From contig JAVBQU010000027.1 of NCBI GenBank assembly GCA_031548675.1, positions 1-7,482 on the forward strand: DNA of 7,482 bases, in the 5' to 3' direction. The translations under genes were made by a program, and so were the position numbers. Each line of letters starts with the position of its first letter. Position 1 is the stretch's first letter. Source of the stretch: JAVBQU01 sp031548675 (GTDB taxonomy: Bacteria; Bacteroidota; Bacteroidia; Bacteroidales; P3). Shown in pieces: positions 5,233 to 7,482 of this stretch. A model generated the notes under the pieces. That model was not told the DNA's origin. It saw only the letters and a program-made list of their open reading frames with translations, and did no database searches.

Positions 5233-6975
5233 ATGCAAGCAAATATTCCTCAAGACATTATCGAAAGAGTAAAAATCTGGACATCGGGCAACTATGATAA
5301 AGAAACCCAGCAAGCTGTTGCCAAACTCGTGGCAGATAATCCGACCGAATTAATAGATGCCTTTTATACCGATTTAGAATTTGGCACAGGAGGTTTGCGG
5401 GGTATTATGGGTGTGGGAACCAACCGGATGAATCAATATACAGTGGGTATGGCTACGCAGGGTTTGGCAAATTATTTGAAAATCAGCTTTGCAAATCTGC
5501 CACAGATTAAAATAGCCATAGCTTACGATTCCCGCAATAATAGTGCTTATTTTGCTCAAATAGTTGCCGATGTGATGTCTGCCAATGGTATTAAGGTTTT
5601 TTTGTTCGATGCTTTGCGTCCAACGCCAGAACTTTCGTTTGCCATCCGGCATTTAGGATGCCAAAGCGGCATAGTGCTTACTGCTTCGCATAATCCGAAA
5701 GAATATAACGGATATAAGGCTTATTGGAATGATGGAGCACAGCTTACTGCTCCCCACGATACCAATGTAATAGCCGAAGTACGAAAAATAAAAACGATAG
5801 ACGAAGTCCACATGCAGGGCAATCCCGCTTTGATAGAAATAATAGGGGAGAAGCTGGATAAAGCTTATATTGCCATGGTAAAATCCCTTTCGCTTTCGCC
5901 TGAATTAATAGCCAAGCATAAGAATCTTTCTATCGTTTATACACCTTTGCATGGCGCAGGAACACGGCTTACCCCGATGGCTTTGGCTGAATTGGGATTT
6001 GCTAATATTCACACAGTACCCGAACAATCTATTCCCGATGGAAATTTTCCTACCATACATTCGCCGAATCCTGAAGAAAAAGCAGCCTTGGCAATGGCAG
6101 TAGCACAAGCCCAAGAAGTAGGAGCCGATTTGGTAATGGCTACTGACCCCGATGCCGATAGAGTGGGTGTTGCTGTAAAGAACGATAAAGGAGATTTTAT
6201 TTTGCTCAATGGAAATCAAACGGCATCCATTCTTATTCATTACTTATTGTTAAAATGGAAAGAAAAAAATAAATTGACAGGCAAAGAATATATTATAAAA
6301 ACGATAGTTACCAGCGAATTACTTAAAGATATTGCCGATAGAAACGGTGTAAAAAGCTATGATGTTTTAACCGGATTCAAATACATAGCCCAAGTTATTC
6401 GTGAACTGGAAGGAAAAGAACAATTTATCGGCGGAGGCGAAGAAAGTTACGGTTATTTGATTGGGGATGCTGTTCGAGATAAAGATGCGGTAAGTGCCTG
6501 TTGCATGATAGCTGAAATAGCCGCTTGGGCAGCAGAGCAAGGAAAGACTTTTTACAACATTCTGCAAGACCTGTATTTGGAATATGGATTCTATAAAGAA
6601 GATTTATTTTCGCTAACCAAAAAAGGCAAAACCGGATTGGAAGAAATACAAGCTATGATGAGCAATTTCAGGCAAAATCCGCCTACTGAAATAGCAGGGA
6701 GTAAGGTAACTTTAATTAAAGATTATGAATTTCAGGTAGAAAAAAATCTGCAAAATAATGCTCAAAAATCTATAACTTTGCCGAAGTCAAATGTGTTGCA
6801 ATTTTTTACAGAAGACGGTAGTAAAATCACTGTCCGTCCATCGGGAACCGAACCCAAAATCAAATTTTATTTTGGTGTAAAAGCACCCTTGAAATCAAAA
6901 GAAGAATTTGAAAGTACCCAAAAAACTTTGCAAAATAAAATTGATCGGATTATTGAATCCATGAATTTGAAGTAA
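5233..6975 (+). CDS. Phospho-sugar mutase (phosphoglucomutase/phosphomannomutase)
   Basis: This is a complete 580-residue member of the alpha-D-phosphohexomutase superfamily, which interconverts hexose 1- and 6-phosphates in the cytoplasm. The four signature regions are present: the phosphoserine loop TASHNPKEYNG with catalytic Ser152, the Mg2+ loop DPDADR (305-310), the sugar-recognition loop GGGEESYG (400-407) and the C-terminal phosphate-binding RPSGTEPK (535-542). The early FGTGGLRG (50-57) is also typical of the long, PGM2-like branch. The length of about 580 fits that branch, whose members may act on glucose-, mannose- or pentose-phosphates, so substrate preference is not fixed by sequence. 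Glucose-1-phosphate made here would feed the dTDP-rhamnose pathway of rmlD upstream. The ATG at 5233 follows a GATATT spacer. An AACTTTG at 5221-5227 resembles a -7 box but is too close to the ATG for a confident promoter call. Confidence 0.95.
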   Translation: MQANIPQDIIERVKIWTSGNYDKETQQAVAKLVADNPTELIDAFYTDLEFGTGGLRGIMGVGTNRMNQYTVGMATQGLANYLKISFANLPQIKIAIAYDSRNNSAYFAQIVADVMSANGIKVFLFDALRPTPELSFAIRHLGCQSGIVLTASHNPKEYNGYKAYWNDGAQLTAPHDTNVIAEVRKIKTIDEVHMQGNPALIEIIGEKLDKAYIAMVKSLSLSPELIAKHKNLSIVYTPLHGAGTRLTPMALAELGFANIHTVPEQSIPDGNFPTIHSPNPEEKAALAMAVAQAQEVGADLVMATDPDADRVGVAVKNDKGDFILLNGNQTASILIHYLLLKWKEKNKLTGKEYIIKTIVTSELLKDIADRNGVKSYDVLTGFKYIAQVIRELEGKEQFIGGGEESYGYLIGDAVRDKDAVSACCMIAEIAAWAAEQGKTFYNILQDLYLEYGFYKEDLFSLTKKGKTGLEEIQAMMSNFRQNPPTEIAGSKVTLIKDYEFQVEKNLQNNAQKSITLPKSNVLQFFTEDGSKITVRPSGTEPKIKFYFGVKAPLKSKEEFESTQKTLQNKIDRIIESMNLK

Positions 6976-6983
6976 AGCAAATA

Positions 6984-7023
6984 TGTGAGATAGCCTCACA
7001 GGATTTTTAAACTTGTGAGGCTA
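6984..7023. terminator. Paired alternative hairpins after the mutase gene
   Basis: TGTGAG (6984-6989) pairs with CTCACA (6995-7000) over a 5-nt loop and is followed by GGATTTTT, a plausible terminator for the mutase. The same middle arm, TAGCCTCACA (6991-7000), also pairs perfectly over 10 bases with TGTGAGGCTA (7014-7023). The two hairpins are mutually exclusive. The longer one lies between convergent genes and may serve the minus-strand gene as well. The function is inferred from position. Confidence 0.55.
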
Positions 7024-7098
7024 ATAATTTAAATCAATAACCTTAATAATTGATACATAAGTAAGTTTCTGAAATTTTATTTTGAAAAAAATAATTTT

Positions 7099-7482
7099 TT
7101 AATAAGAACAACATGTTATTGACGGCATATATTCCCTAAAAAGTTCATCCTTTTGAGGGAATACTTCTTTCATCTGGCTATTGAAACAAGTTTTATTTTT
7201 GATTTTCCCATTTGCATCGTAATGATAGTGGACACAGGCAATTTGACTGTTTCCGCTTTCTTTTAATTTTCCATCAGTTCCATAAAATGATTCTTCTATA
7301 AGGCGTTTCTGATTGTCATATTTTTTTCGGATTATGGCAATGTCATCATACATCATATATGTATTTTCAAAAAGACTAGAACTCATAAGATGTTGGGTGT
7401 ATAACTTATTGTTTTTGTCATAGGATGATATTTCAATTATATTGCCCTTTATATCATATTTCCAACGCGTAATATTGACAAT
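7099..7482 (-). CDS. YD-repeat-like protein, C-terminal part (5' end outside window)
   Basis: The open frame runs from the right edge to a TAA at 7101-7099, giving 127 visible residues. Although an ATG occurs at 7386, the frame continues upstream without a stop and in the same style, so the real start lies beyond the window. The sequence is a degenerate tandem repeat of about 20-25 residues: WKYDIKGNIIE, SSYDKNNKLY, KKYDNQKRLIEESFYGTDGKLKE and HYHYDANGKIKNKTCFNSQ. This Tyr-Asp ... Gly/Asn ... pattern recalls YD/RHS-like or MORN-like beta-repeat proteins, often secreted or surface-exposed in Bacteroidota. The last residues (ITCCSY) fall outside the repeat. Without the N-terminus, export and function cannot be assigned. 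Confidence 0.7.
   Translation of the reverse strand: MVNITRWKYDIKGNIIEISSYDKNNKLYTQHLMSSSLFENTYMMYDDIAIIRKKYDNQKRLIEESFYGTDGKLKESGNSQIACVHYHYDANGKIKNKTCFNSQMKEVFPQKDELFREYMPSITCCSY

Overview
The window looks like chromosomal DNA from a member of the Bacteroidota, probably Bacteroidales. It is AT-rich, its genes lack Shine-Dalgarno-like sites, and three intergenic regions carry matches to the Bacteroidota -7 promoter element TAnnTTTG. It also encodes lipoproteins that end in the PGGE...MPKW type of TonB C-terminal domain, which is common in that phylum. The species cannot be named from this sequence.

Layout. (1) Positions 3-119 hold the C-terminal tail of an unrecognised plus-strand gene. (2) Positions 231-3533 form a compact minus-strand cluster. 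Read in the direction of transcription it contains lipoprotein A (3533-2850), lipoprotein B (2860-2306), lipoprotein C (2309-1593, broken by an in-frame UGA), small lipoprotein D (1570-1307) and a radical SAM/SPASM enzyme (1250-231). A-B and B-C overlap, and the other gaps are 22 and 56 nt, so this is very probably one operon. A -7 element at 3567-3560 probably drives it. (3) Positions 3660-4130 (minus) encode a small membrane protein with a signal peptide, followed by a strong hairpin terminator that insulates it from the cluster. (4) On the plus strand lie rmlD (dTDP-4-dehydrorhamnose reductase, 4266-5126) and a phosphohexomutase (5233-6975), both complete housekeeping or sugar-nucleotide genes. 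(5) Positions 7099-7482 (minus) hold the C-terminal part of a YD-repeat-like protein that runs off the window.

The striking part is region 2. Four paralogous proteins share an almost identical 40-residue N-terminus with the core FSKWKIALGSLLIG, then a lipobox-like Cys near residue 45-47. After that comes a fast-changing segment carrying one to three Cys-Tyr (CY) dipeptides, most often as TCY or SCY. Three of the four then end in a TonB C-terminal domain, and D stops after the CY segment. The last gene of the cluster is a radical SAM enzyme with a SPASM domain, the class that modifies ribosomally made peptides and proteins. The simplest reading is a radical-SAM/lipoprotein modification system in which the shared N-terminus is the recognition and export leader and the CY sites are the candidate modification positions. 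The modification chemistry and biological role are inferred, not visible in the sequence.

The rmlD and phosphohexomutase genes may both feed surface polysaccharide synthesis, but they have separate upstream regions and nothing ties them to the lipoprotein cluster.
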